Notes: generated by a model not told the origin, from the sequence alone. A DNA stretch of 64,000 nucleotides from Methylobacterium bullatum (GCA_902712845.1 LR743504.1:2020001-2084000); one strand, 5' to 3'. Counted from the stretch's first letter, positions 7,850-16,548 are shown. Numbers and translations: made by a program.

Positions 7850-10771
7850 TCAGGCCGTCCTGACAGCCGCCTGGGGCGGGAACAGCATTTCCACCAGTGT
7901 GCCCTCGTCCTTCCGGCTCTCGATGCGGAAGCGTCCGTGATTGGCCTCCACCAGGGCCTTCGTGAGCGGCAGGCCGAGGCCGGTGCCGGTGCTTCGCCCA
8001 TCCGCCCGCCCCTTGGGCGAGGCCGCCACGGCGATCTGCCGGAACGGTTCGAGGGCGGTCTCCACCTCGTCCGGGCTCATCCCGATCCCCGTGTCGCGCA
8101 CCCGGAGGGCGATCTCGCCCCGGTCCGCCAGGGTGGTGGAGACGATGACCTGCCCGCCGGCCTCGGTGAAGGCGATGGCGTTGGCGATGATGTTGAGGGC
8201 GGCCTGCCGCAACGAGCGCTCGTCGGCGACCAGGGGCGGCAGGTCGTGGGAGAAGCTCGTGCGGAGAACGATCCGGTCGCGCATCGCCTGCGGCTGCAGC
8301 ATCGCCACGCAATGGGTGACGACGTCGTTGAGGGGGACTTCCTCGAATGACAGGTCGAGGCGCCCGGCCTCAATCTTGGCGAGGTCGAGCAGATCGTTGA
8401 CGAGGCTGAGGACGTGGGTGCCCGAGGCGTGGATATCGCCGAGATAGTCGCGGTAGCGCTCATGGCCGATTGGGCCGAACGGCTCGGCCAGCATCATGTC
8501 GGCAAAGCCGAGGATGCCGTTCATCGGCGTGCGGATCTCATGACTGATCCGGGCGAGGAAATCCGACTTGCGCGCGCTGGCATATTCCGCCGCGCGCCGG
8601 GCGTTCGACGATTCGGCTTCGACGCTTCTGGTGGCGCGCACGTCTCGGACGGTCATCACTATGCGGCCATCGTCCCGCCCGGCGAGAGGCGCCACGTGGA
8701 TCAGCATCGGCAGCATACCGGCGGCCGCCCGGGCGATGACATCGGGCGCCGGTTGCGACAGAGCCGCCTGTGCCGGGCCGGCGATGCCATGGACGCTGGC
8801 GAGCACGGCCACGGCGCTCTCCGGCGCGAACAGGCTGAGAATGCCGGCGCCGACGACCTCGCGCGGGTCGAGACCGAACGTCGCCGCCGCGCTGCGGTTG
8901 AGCCCGATGATCCGGGCATTCCGGTCGAGGGTGACGACGCCGTCTTCCAGGCTGTCGAGCACCGCCTGTGCGTCGGCGGCGCGGGCACCGGCGAAGGCAT
9001 CGGCGATCTGCATCGCTGCGCGCTCGCGGGCCGGCTCCCCGGCGACCGCATCGCGGACGAGGAGCAACTGGGCCGGCGCGCCGGTCCAGTCGACTTCGGA
9101 CGCCTGTATGTCGACGCTCAGGCGGTCACCGGCCCTGGTGGTGAGCAGAGCGGGTGCGCCGTCCGCCGACCGCTCGTGTGGGATGAGCCCTCCGAACAGC
9201 CTGTCGAGGCCACCCGACGCGGTGAGTTCGGCGAGATCGGCGAACCCGCCCATGGTCAGCAGGCGGCCATTGGCGAAAAGGACGCTGTCGTCGCGATAGA
9301 TCATCACGCCGCCGGGTAACCGTTCGAGCGTCGCCGCCACAGCGGCGTTCTGGCCTTCCGGAATCGGTTCGGCATTGCGCGCCATCGCGGAGGGGAACGG
9401 GGTCACCGAACCGCTGGCCGGGCGTTCGTCGTCCGTCGTGACCTGTTCATCGGAGTCGGAATCGCCGGCAAAGCGCGCGCCCAGGGCGCGGGCGATCTCG
9501 CGGAACGCCGCATGCTCGTGGCTGGACAGATGAGGGTCCTGGAGCGTCGGCCAACCGGTCTGGGCGTCGGACGAAGGCTCGGTGGCGAACTCGACCAGTT
9601 CCGGCGGAGCGTCGGCTTCCAAAACGAGCGACGGCGGGGCAGGGGGGGCATCCGCGTCCACCGCCGGGCTCGCCGCGTCGGCGATGAGACCGGGCGAGGG
9701 TTCGGCGACGAGCGGAAGTGCCGCCGTCTCGGTTTTCGGAAGCCCGGAGAAAAGGGGCGCCCCGGTGCTCTCGGGCAGTGCGGGGACGGGGGCCGTCACC
9801 TCGGCTGGATCAGCAACGGGGCCGATGCCGCCTTCCACCTCCGGGACGGGTCGCTCGCTCGGAGACGGATCGGGGGACGCTTCCGCATCGTCCATGCTGG
9901 CCACGACATCTTGTACCGCGGGAGACGCCGAGGGGCGGACCATGGCGAAGCCGTTGAATCCGGAGAACTCGTCTCCGGCTCGCCGGGTCGGCGTACCGGA
10001 GATGTCGAGATCCATCGCATCCGGCGCCCCGTCCGGCTGCAGGGTGACGGAGATCGCCCGGAAGGTGCGGCGCTGCGCGAGGGCGAGCAGGAGCCCCTCC
10101 GCATCGAGGAGCGTACGGGTCTGTGACAGGGCGGACCATGTCCGGCCGAGCATCGCCGGTTTGACCGACGCGGCAGCCGCGCCGGAAATGTCGGTGAGCC
10201 TGTCGTCGGCATCGCTGCGCCATACCAGGCGGCCGGTCTGCACCGATGGAGTGTCCTGCGGTGAAGGCACGCCTTCCGCGACCGGGGACGGATCCGCGAG
10301 CGCCGTCGCCTCTTCGGCTTGCGGAAGGGCGGGCTCCACGACGGCTTTCTGTGGCGATGCGCGGTGGTTCGGCAAGCGGTCGAGAAGCGCTACGATCAGG
10401 AGGTTGCGCCCCGACTTGTCCTTCGTCCGCAACACGAGGCAGGTCGTCGACGCTCCGAGACGGCGCGTTTCGAACCGCAGCTTCATCAGCGTCGGCCGAT
10501 CCAGTGGGAGACGGCGCGGGCGAACCTGGTCGCACAGGCGAATTGCATCGACGACCCGGCCCGATCCGTCGGTGCCGATCGCGCGGCCGAGGCCGTCCGC
10601 CGCCGTCGAAGCCAACAGGATTCGCTCCGCTGTCCCGTCCAGCACGAGCCAAACCGCGTCCGCGGCGCTCAGGCGAAGCCCGAACCGCGAATCACCACTC
10701 CAATGTCTGACGAGATCGCCGAGGTCCGGTTCGGGGCCGGACGTCGGTTCTTCAGCCCCTTTGTCGAACAT
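7850..10771 (-). CDS. PAS-domain sensor histidine kinase, PdhS/DivJ/PleC-like
   Basis: This is a 973-residue, apparently cytoplasmic histidine kinase. The first 450 residues are divergent and Pro/Ala/Glu-rich, suggesting a flexible scaffold. A PAS domain lies around residues 595-720 (SLEDGVVTLDRNARIIGLNR). The HisKA box FLARISHEIRTPMNGILGF has its phospho-accepting His near residue 742, followed by an ATPase domain with N box NIIANAIAF and G boxes DTGIGM and GTGLGLPL. The dimerization helix (FGPIGHERYRDYLGDIHASG) closely resembles PdhS, the Brucella cell-cycle kinase that acts on DivK, so a role in cell-cycle or polarity control is a reasonable inference. The gene stands alone, without a cognate regulator beside it. 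Confidence 0.9.
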   Translation of the reverse strand: MFDKGAEEPTSGPEPDLGDLVRHWSGDSRFGLRLSAADAVWLVLDGTAERILLASTAADGLGRAIGTDGSGRVVDAIRLCDQVRPRRLPLDRPTLMKLRFETRRLGASTTCLVLRTKDKSGRNLLIVALLDRLPNHRASPQKAVVEPALPQAEEATALADPSPVAEGVPSPQDTPSVQTGRLVWRSDADDRLTDISGAAAASVKPAMLGRTWSALSQTRTLLDAEGLLLALAQRRTFRAISVTLQPDGAPDAMDLDISGTPTRRAGDEFSGFNGFAMVRPSASPAVQDVVASMDDAEASPDPSPSERPVPEVEGGIGPVADPAEVTAPVPALPESTGAPLFSGLPKTETAALPLVAEPSPGLIADAASPAVDADAPPAPPSLVLEADAPPELVEFATEPSSDAQTGWPTLQDPHLSSHEHAAFREIARALGARFAGDSDSDEQVTTDDERPASGSVTPFPSAMARNAEPIPEGQNAAVAATLERLPGGVMIYRDDSVLFANGRLLTMGGFADLAELTASGGLDRLFGGLIPHERSADGAPALLTTRAGDRLSVDIQASEVDWTGAPAQLLLVRDAVAGEPARERAAMQIADAFAGARAADAQAVLDSLEDGVVTLDRNARIIGLNRSAAATFGLDPREVVGAGILSLFAPESAVAVLASVHGIAGPAQAALSQPAPDVIARAAAGMLPMLIHVAPLAGRDDGRIVMTVRDVRATRSVEAESSNARRAAEYASARKSDFLARISHEIRTPMNGILGFADMMLAEPFGPIGHERYRDYLGDIHASGTHVLSLVNDLLDLAKIEAGRLDLSFEEVPLNDVVTHCVAMLQPQAMRDRIVLRTSFSHDLPPLVADERSLRQAALNIIANAIAFTEAGGQVIVSTTLADRGEIALRVRDTGIGMSPDEVETALEPFRQIAVAASPKGRADGRSTGTGLGLPLTKALVEANHGRFRIESRKDEGTLVEMLFPPQAAVRTA

Positions 10772-10923
10772 CCGTACCCGTTTCGCCTGGCATGTCGGTG
10801 ATTCGCGCCCTTTTTTACCCGCAACGCGCCGTCGATATAGACACCAAGCGCTGCCGGTGCGCGTTTACCTTTTGTCATCCTTAATGCCACGCACGAGGGT
10901 GGCATAGGGCAGGCGATGTGTTA

Positions 10924-10938
10924 TTGTGCAGCGCACAA
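10924..10938. promoter_or_regulatory. Palindrome upstream of phasin gene, possible PhaR operator
   Basis: TTGTGC-AGC-GCACAA is a perfect inverted repeat 35 bases before the phasin start. PhaR/AniA repressors of polyhydroxybutyrate metabolism bind TGC-N3/4-GCA-type sites upstream of phasin genes, and this site fits that pattern. The assignment is inference from motif and context. Confidence 0.45.
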
Positions 10939-10973
10939 CAAGCGATCAACAAGCAAGTTCAGAGGAGACGGAC

Positions 10974-11462
10974 ATGAGCAACACCCCGAACTATGAAGTG
11001 CCTGCTGAAATGCGCGATTTTGCCGAAAAGAGCGTCGATCAGGCCCGCAAGGCTTTCGATTCGTTCATCGGTGCGGCCCGTCGCACCGCCGACACGGTCC
11101 ATGGCTCGGCCGATACGGCTCGCACGAGCGCGCAAGACGTCTCCGCCCGCGGCTTCGAGTTCGCCGAGCAGAACGTGAATGCCGCCTTCGACCTCGCCCA
11201 GAAGCTGGTTCGCTCGCGCGACCTGCAGGAGGCCATGCAGCATCAGGCCGAGTTCGTCCGCAGCCAGTTCGCTGCGATCCAGGCCCAAGCCAAGGAGTTC
11301 GGCGGCCTGGCGCAGAGCGCCATGCAGCAGGGTGCCGAGAAGGCCAAGGCCGCTATGCAGGAGACCGCCGAGAACACCCGCAAGGCGATGGAACAGGGCA
11401 CCGAAGCCGCTCGCAAGGCCGGCGCCGATGCCGAGCAGGCCATTCGCAACGCCAATTCCTGA
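10974..11462 (+). CDS. Phasin family protein
   Basis: This 162-residue, all-helical protein coats polyhydroxyalkanoate granules or acts as a related stress phasin. The phasin_2-type core runs from about residue 10 to 110 (FAEKSVDQARKAFDSFIGAA, then FAEQNVNAAFDLAQKLVRSR). An Ala/Glu/Lys-rich amphipathic tail with heptad-like repeats (AMQQGAEKAKAAMQETAENT) is likely coiled coil. The ATG at 10974 is preceded by GAGGAG at a good distance; an in-frame start at 10926 would fall inside the palindrome at 10924-10938 and is rejected. It is monocistronic, with a strong terminator directly behind it. Confidence 0.92.
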   Translation: MSNTPNYEVPAEMRDFAEKSVDQARKAFDSFIGAARRTADTVHGSADTARTSAQDVSARGFEFAEQNVNAAFDLAQKLVRSRDLQEAMQHQAEFVRSQFAAIQAQAKEFGGLAQSAMQQGAEKAKAAMQETAENTRKAMEQGTEAARKAGADAEQAIRNANS

Positions 11463-11502
11463 TAGTTTCGACATGCGGCGGATCTGATCCGTCCGACGAT
11501 AG

Positions 11503-11546
11503 AGGCCCGCCCCGCCCGCAAGGTGAGGCGGGCCTTGCTGTTTTTC
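11503..11546 (+). terminator. Rho-independent terminator after phasin
   Basis: AGGCCCGCC at 11503-11511 pairs with GGCGGGCCT at 11528-11536 and is followed by TGCTGTTTTT. This is the clearest intrinsic terminator in the window and ends the phasin transcript. Confidence 0.85.
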
Positions 11547-11731
11547 GGAAGAGGGACGCGACGACCCGGCTCGAATTTCGATTATTGACGGGCCCGGCCA
11601 AGCTGTCCTAGTCAAGTTTCGCCGCGCCAAGCGCGTGCCGTAAGCGTCTGACGTCAAGCAACGCATTTTCCGATCCGTCATCCGGTCGGTGTCAGTGCTG
11701 CCCAGGATTACGGTCCAGACGTCGGGTTATC

Positions 11732-11992
11732 ATGAACCGCCTGCAATCGTTCCGTCTCCGCGGATGCCTGCCGCCGAACAGTCAGTGGCTGATCATGCCG
11801 CTGGTGCTCTCGGTGCTGATGACGCTCGTCGTCTCGGCGATCGCCACCTACAAGACCTTGGGGGCCGACGCGGCTTTCCTCGAGCATTGGCCGCCGGCCT
11901 GGGCTTTGTCCTGGGTGGTGGCGTTTCCGACGCTTCTCCTGATCTTGCCCCTGGTCCGCCGGATCGTCGGGTTTCTGGTCAGACCCGCCTGA
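11732..11992 (+). CDS. DUF2798 family small membrane protein
   Basis: This 86-residue protein has two transmembrane segments (about 18-40 and 58-78) and the DUF2798 pattern: a PLVLSVLMTLVVSAIAT helix, a polar hinge with HWPPAWALSWVVAFP, and a second helix ending in VRRIV. The function of the family is unknown; members sit in the inner membrane. It stands alone between the phasin and the small DUF2158 gene, with no obvious operon partner. Confidence 0.82.
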   Translation: MNRLQSFRLRGCLPPNSQWLIMPLVLSVLMTLVVSAIATYKTLGADAAFLEHWPPAWALSWVVAFPTLLLILPLVRRIVGFLVRPA

Positions 11993-12229
11993 TTCATGCT
12001 GTGCCCGCCCCCGCCTCTGAGTGTGCGGCTCGACGATTCGTCCGCGACGTTGATCCGAGCATAGACAGCGAAGGCGGAGACAGGTTTTCAGACGAGCCGG
12101 CACGGCATAAGAAACTCCCGCATCACTCCTGAGGCCATGTCCGGGACGGTGCGGCAGTCCTGCTCGACAGTCTCACGTCATCAACGCTCAGGATGGCCAG
12201 GCAGCGGAGATCGGGAGGAACGGGGATCG

Positions 12230-12397
12230 ATGACCATCAAGCCGGGTGATTATGTGGGGTCTGACGACAACGAGGCGACCATGACCGTCGTCGAGATCGT
12301 GGACGACAAGGCCCTGTGCCGCTGGTTCGTGGATGGCGACGTCGACGGCGACGAACTGGAAGCGTGGCTGCCGATCGCCTCCCTCACGGTTCTTTGA
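12230..12397 (+). CDS. DUF2158-like small protein
   Basis: This 55-residue acidic cytoplasmic protein resembles the DUF2158/YodC pattern: an N-terminal GDYVGSDDNEATMTVVEI strand pair, then a C-R-W-F core (LCRWFVDGDVDGDELEAWLP). The ATG at 12230 is chosen because the domain starts at once after it and GGGAGG lies upstream, although the spacing is long. The longer frame from 12137 adds a Ser/Arg-rich stretch without family similarity. The family's role is unknown. Confidence 0.65.
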   Translation: MTIKPGDYVGSDDNEATMTVVEIVDDKALCRWFVDGDVDGDELEAWLPIASLTVL

Positions 12398-12538
12398 AAG
12401 GCGCGCAATCGCGGGTGCCGTAGTCCCGGCGGCGACTGCCGCGAACGACGTGCGACACGGCGCTTGCACCGCGGCGAGCGGTCTCATAACCCTGGCGCCC
12501 CGCCCGGATTTCGGGCTCGTCGAAGAGGGCGATCCTCC

Positions 12539-12871
12539 ATGCGACCTGGTTTTTCGCGCTCCGCCCAGCGTTTCGGCCTGTTGGCCCTCGCTTTGGCTGG
12601 TGTGCTCTCCGCTGGCGCCGCCAGCGCGCAATACGATGATGAAGGCTATTACCGTCCGCCGCCGCGCCGTGATTACTACGACGATCGCGGCCCCCCGCCC
12701 CGCCGGGCCGTGGGCCTGAACTGCGATGCGGTTCAATCGGGCATCACCGGCCTGCAGCCTTATTCCTGTCCCCTGCCGGGGCCGCGACCGCTCGGCGCGC
12801 GCTGTTTCTGCGACATGCCGATTGCGTCCTTCAGCGCACCTCAGACGGCGGTGGGGCGCGTCGTCCCGTAA
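12539..12871 (+). CDS. Secreted Pro/Tyr/Arg-rich protein, unknown
   Basis: This 110-residue protein has a signal peptide (RFGLLALALAGVLSAGAASAQ) cut after ASA. A low-complexity stretch of Tyr, Asp, Pro and Arg follows (YYRPPPRRDYYDDRG), then a conserved-looking tail with four cysteines (NCDAV, YSCPLPGPRPLGARCFCDMP) that may form two disulfides. Similar small periplasmic proteins are common in Hyphomicrobiales, but no function is known to me. It converges with the L,D-transpeptidase gene at 12945. Confidence 0.75.
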   Translation: MRPGFSRSAQRFGLLALALAGVLSAGAASAQYDDEGYYRPPPRRDYYDDRGPPPRRAVGLNCDAVQSGITGLQPYSCPLPGPRPLGARCFCDMPIASFSAPQTAVGRVVP

Positions 12872-12890
12872 GGGGCGGGCCGACGACGAA

Positions 12891-12924
12891 CAACGCCGCG
12901 CCATCCTGCGATGACGCGGCGTTG
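12891..12924. terminator. Bidirectional hairpin between convergent genes
   Basis: CAACGCCGCG and CGCGGCGTTG form a perfect 10-bp stem with a 14-base loop between the secreted-protein gene and the convergent L,D-transpeptidase gene. It has no strong T run in either direction. Confidence 0.5.
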
Positions 12925-12944
12925 GAACTCGAACCGGATGTCGT

Positions 12945-13598
12945 TCAGTTGAGGACGACGACCTTGGCGCCGACCTTCACACGCTCGTAGAGATCGGTGA
13001 CGTCGTCGTTGGTCATGCGGATGCAGCCCGAGGAAACGGCCTGACCGATCGTGTCGGGCTCGTTCGAGCCGTGGATCCGGTACTCGGTGTTGCCGATATA
13101 CATGGCACGGGCGCCGAGCGGGTTCTCGACACCACCGGCCATGTAGCGCGGCAGGTCGGGACGACGCGCGATCATCGCGGCCGGGGGAGTCCACGACGGC
13201 CACTCGCGCTTGGCGGTGACGGTCTTGGTGCCCGACCAGGTGAAACCGGGGCGGCCGACCCCGACGCCGTAGCGGATGGCCTCGCCATTCGGCAGGACGA
13301 AGTAGAGACGCCGCTCTGCTGTCGAGACGACGATGGTCCCCGGCTTGTATGCGCCGTTGAAGCGCACGATCTCGCGCGGGATCGGGGCGACCTGGGCCTG
13401 GGGAGCGGCCTGTGCGCCCTGGCCGACGGTGCCCTGATAGCCATAGGGATCGTAGGAGGGCTGAGCGTATTCGGTCTCGGGGTAGTAATCGTCGCCGCCC
13501 GTTCCGAACGGATCGTAGGAGGAGGCGGCGATAACGGGGGTGGAAGCGAGGATGCAAGCACCCATGATGCCTGCAAGAGCGGTCGCCAACGTCTTCAT
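12945..13598 (-). CDS. L,D-transpeptidase (YkuD domain), secreted
   Basis: This 217-residue periplasmic enzyme is of the ErfK/YkuD class, which makes 3-3 cross-links in peptidoglycan or attaches proteins to it. A signal peptide (MKTLATALAGIMGACILASTPVIAA) is followed by a Tyr/Gly-rich linker and the catalytic domain from about residue 85. The active-site signature is complete: HGSNEP, then SSGCIRM with the nucleophilic Cys. The ATG at 13598 starts the signal peptide. A second L,D-transpeptidase lies at 41827, so the window carries two. Confidence 0.93.
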   Translation of the reverse strand: MKTLATALAGIMGACILASTPVIAASSYDPFGTGGDDYYPETEYAQPSYDPYGYQGTVGQGAQAAPQAQVAPIPREIVRFNGAYKPGTIVVSTAERRLYFVLPNGEAIRYGVGVGRPGFTWSGTKTVTAKREWPSWTPPAAMIARRPDLPRYMAGGVENPLGARAMYIGNTEYRIHGSNEPDTIGQAVSSGCIRMTNDDVTDLYERVKVGAKVVVLN

Positions 13599-13708
13599 GG
13601 TCGGATGCCTTGGCTGTACGGTAACCTTTGCTATACAAGCGTAAGCGTAGGCCGGTGGTTCCACCCCCCGATGCAGATTTCACGTCTCGTTAACGTGAGC
13701 TTCCAAAA

Positions 13709-14515
13709 TCAGTACACCTCGTCTGTATGCACGTCGAAGCGGGCGAGGTGCGAGTATCCGAAATTGGTGGTGATGGCGACGTCGGTGGCGTCGCGACCGC
13801 GCGCCATGACGATACGCCCGATGCGCGGCGTGTTGTGGCGGGCGTCGAACGTGTACCAGCGCCCGTCGAGATAGACTTCGAACCAGGCCGAGAAATCCAT
13901 CGGATCCGGAACGGGCGGGATGCCGATATCGCCGAGATAGCCGGTGCAGTAGCGTGCGGGAATGTTCATGCAGCGGCAGAAGGCGACGGCGAGATGCGCG
14001 AAATCGCGGCACACCCCCTGCCGCTGCATGAAGCCGTCCCATGCGGTGCGCGTGGCGTCGGCGAGCATGTAGTCGAAGCGGATGCGGTCATGGACGTAGT
14101 CGCAGATCGCCTGGACCCGCGACCAGCCCGGCATCGTTCCGCCGAACAACGACCAGGCGGTCTCCGAGAGCTTGTCGGTGTCGCAGTAGCGGCTGCCGAG
14201 GAGGTAGACCAGCACGTCGCTCGGCAGGTTCTGCACGTCGATCTGCTGCGCGTACGGAGCGTATTCGTCCGGCATCCCCGTGTCATAGACCGTGAAATCG
14301 GCCGAGATGTCGAGACGACCCACCGGCGTGACGATGCGGGTGCAGATGTTGTCGTAGACGTCACGGTATTCCTGAAAGGGGATGGGCGGATTGAAGCTGA
14401 TGACGTGTGGGGTCATCACATCCGGCATGCGTGACGGGTGCACGCTCAGTTCGAGGATCATGGGCGTCGGCTGAACCGATTCGAAGGCGATGTCGAACCC
14501 AGTCCTGATCTTCAT
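13709..14515 (-). CDS. Transglutaminase-like protein lacking the usual catalytic histidine
   Basis: This 268-residue cytoplasmic protein has an N-terminal beta domain and a transglutaminase/protease-like core. The nucleophile region is QGVCRDFAH with Cys169 and the third-residue region TFDARHN with Asp224. At the position where these cores carry the catalytic His (HAW), this protein has Ser209 (FSAWFEVYLDGRW). Whether it is an active amide hydrolase/transferase is therefore open. It follows, on the same strand and after 72 bases, a second transglutaminase-like gene with an intact triad, so the two probably form an operon and may act together. Confidence 0.88.
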   Translation of the reverse strand: MKIRTGFDIAFESVQPTPMILELSVHPSRMPDVMTPHVISFNPPIPFQEYRDVYDNICTRIVTPVGRLDISADFTVYDTGMPDEYAPYAQQIDVQNLPSDVLVYLLGSRYCDTDKLSETAWSLFGGTMPGWSRVQAICDYVHDRIRFDYMLADATRTAWDGFMQRQGVCRDFAHLAVAFCRCMNIPARYCTGYLGDIGIPPVPDPMDFSAWFEVYLDGRWYTFDARHNTPRIGRIVMARGRDATDVAITTNFGYSHLARFDVHTDEVY

Positions 14516-14587
14516 CGTAATGGCCCCATGTCTGAAAAGGTCTGGTCTGAACCCGGCCGCCGTACGACGACAGGGGCGTGATCGTTG

Positions 14588-15508
14588 TCAACGCACGAGG
14601 ATCGGATCCGGTGTGCGTTGCTCGATGGAACTCGGTTCGACTTCGTCGACCTCGACACTCACCGACATGCCGAGATCGTCCGCGGGAAACCCGAAGAAGG
14701 AGCCGTGCAACGGCACCGCCTGGCGCGGGTCGCGCGCGACGGCGACGCGGATGAGGTCGCGGTTGCCGACGATACCATTGGTGGGGTCGAACTCGATCCA
14801 GCCCGCGCCCGGCAGATAGACCTGGACCCAGGCATGGGTCGAGCCACCGCCCACATGGCGGTTGCGGTCCCCCCGCGGATTGTAGAGGTAGCCGGAGACG
14901 AAGCGGGCGGCCATTCCGAGGGCACGCACGGCCTCGATCATCAGGACCGCGAAATCGCGGCAGCTTCCGCGCTTGAGGCGCAGGGTGGTGACGGGATCCT
15001 GAACGCCTTTTTCCGAGCGGGCGAGATAAGCGAAATTGCGTCGGACATGGCGCGTCATGTCGGCCAGCAATTCCTGCGTGCCGACGCGGCCGGCGGGCGG
15101 AACGAAGCTGCGCGCCCAAGCATCGACTTCGTTCTTCGGATCGCGATGCTCGCGCTCGATGGAACGGCTGAGATCGGGCATGTCGTCGGCGCCGTAGCCG
15201 AAGGGGTAGAAGGCCGCGTGCGGCGCGATGGGGAATTCCGGCGCCAGTTCAGGCGTGTGGTCGAGGGTGATCGAGCAATCGAAAACGAGGGACGAGGCCC
15301 GCCCCTGAAAGGTGGCCACCGCGACGCAATTGCCGAACACGTCGTGAAGCCAGCGCAGGGACGAGGGCTCCGGCGCGATCTTCAACGTCGCGGCGAGCAG
15401 GCGCTGGTCGTAGCTGTCGCGAGGCCGGAACATGATTCGGTGCTCGCCCAACCCGACGGGCTGGCGGTAGCGGTACGTGGTGATGTGTCGGACGGACAGT
15501 ATCGGCAC
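14588..15508 (-). CDS. Transglutaminase family protein with intact Cys-His-Asp triad
   Basis: This protein of about 306 residues has an N-terminal bacterial transglutaminase-like domain beginning LSVRHITTYRYRQPVG, followed by the catalytic core with RGSCRDFAV (Cys), STHAWVQVYL (His) and IEFDPTNG (Asp). I chose the GTG at 15508 because GGAG lies 9 bases upstream and homologues begin at this point; the frame reaches back to a GTG at 15607 with 33 unconserved residues. The family is linked to peptidase/amidase activity on isopeptide bonds, but the physiological substrate is unknown. It is probably co-transcribed with the neighbour at 13709. Confidence 0.9.
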   Translation of the reverse strand: MPILSVRHITTYRYRQPVGLGEHRIMFRPRDSYDQRLLAATLKIAPEPSSLRWLHDVFGNCVAVATFQGRASSLVFDCSITLDHTPELAPEFPIAPHAAFYPFGYGADDMPDLSRSIEREHRDPKNEVDAWARSFVPPAGRVGTQELLADMTRHVRRNFAYLARSEKGVQDPVTTLRLKRGSCRDFAVLMIEAVRALGMAARFVSGYLYNPRGDRNRHVGGGSTHAWVQVYLPGAGWIEFDPTNGIVGNRDLIRVAVARDPRQAVPLHGSFFGFPADDLGMSVSVEVDEVEPSSIEQRTPDPILVR

Positions 15509-15729
15509 GTTCACGGGCTCCGCGGCACCGGTCGGTACCACTCTCTCGGATCGACGCAATGCAAGAGGTGCGCCCAACTCCGTGGCGGAGCATGATTCCG
15601 CCGCCACGCCTGCGCAGCATTGTCCTGGATATCAACGCCGGGGCAATGGTCGGCGAGCCTGCTCGACAGGGATGTTTTCGGATGAAGGAACGTGCGGCCC
15701 GACCCGATGTCTCGGTGCGGCGCCGACTA

Positions 15730-16362
15730 TCAGGGTACGGCCGGCGGAGGATTGCTTGTGGCGTGCTCGGCCTCCACCAGAACGTCCTGCGGCCGCCAGG
15801 GTTTAGGGATGAACACCACTCTCTCCGGTAATGCATCCGGTCGCGGGGCGCGCCGGCCGGAGGTGACGACCATGCGGGCCGTGGGCCACAGCATGGCCAC
15901 GGCCCGCGCCAGCTGAAGGCCGTCCATGACACCGGAGAGCTGGATATCGGCAAAGACGAGAGCGACGTCCCCACCCCGGTCCCGCATCACGGCGAGAGCC
16001 TCCTCCGCCGAGCTGCAGCCGATCGTGTCGAGTTCGGTCTCATCGAGAAGGGCGACCGCCAGACCTTGCGTCGACGCGTCGTCTTCCACCACCAAAGCGA
16101 GGCGACCGGACTTGCGCACCGGGGCGGAGACGACGGGATCCGGCTCGTTCGCCACGTCCGGCGAAGGAACCTGACGAACGAGGGCCGCCAGATTCTCTGG
16201 GATGCCCTCGGCGATCAGGTCGTCATAGAAGGAGGCGAGCGCTTCACCGATCTGATCCAGGGCGAGGCTGGGCGCGAGCGTATCGTGACCGGCGCGCTTG
16301 GCGGGAGCAGCCTTGAACGGTGTGGGGGACCGATCCTTCAACGGGCCTTTTGGATCGAGCAC
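15730..16362 (-). CDS. NepR-like anti-sigma segment fused to a response-regulator receiver domain
   Basis: This 210-residue protein combines two modules. Residues 36-65 match the two-helix NepR anti-sigma core (IGEALASFYDDLIAEGIP, then NLAALVRQV). Residues 87-198 form a receiver domain with acidic pocket Glu93-Asp94-Asp95, phospho-acceptor Asp139, Thr167 and Lys187. In alphaproteobacteria NepR holds the stress sigma factor EcfG and is released by PhyR, a sigma-like domain joined to a receiver. Here the receiver sits on the anti-sigma itself, suggesting direct phospho-control of EcfG or PhyR binding; that is inference. GTG start with GGAGG at 6 bases. No sigma factor or kinase gene is adjacent. 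An alternative is a receiver protein with a chance helical N-terminus. Confidence 0.85.
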   Translation of the reverse strand: MLDPKGPLKDRSPTPFKAAPAKRAGHDTLAPSLALDQIGEALASFYDDLIAEGIPENLAALVRQVPSPDVANEPDPVVSAPVRKSGRLALVVEDDASTQGLAVALLDETELDTIGCSSAEEALAVMRDRGGDVALVFADIQLSGVMDGLQLARAVAMLWPTARMVVTSGRRAPRPDALPERVVFIPKPWRPQDVLVEAEHATSNPPPAVP

Positions 16363-16548
16363 GTCATCCCTCCGACTTTCGTAATCCGCCCCCGCACAAG
16401 ATGCGCGACTGCAAGCTCAACGTCGGGAGTTCGACGTCAGTTGCCCGTGGGGGCGACAAGAGGGGCCGTCATGCGTCGAATGCAGTCGTACGACGCGCGA
16501 TCCGCACCGGCGATGGACAGCATGGAGAAGTAAATCGGTCTCGTGCGC

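Noticed and set aside
13630..13663. Possible EcfG promoter for the L,D-transpeptidase at 12945
   Set aside because: GGAAC is present on the minus strand but the -10 reads CGCT instead of CGTT at the required distance, too weak to call.
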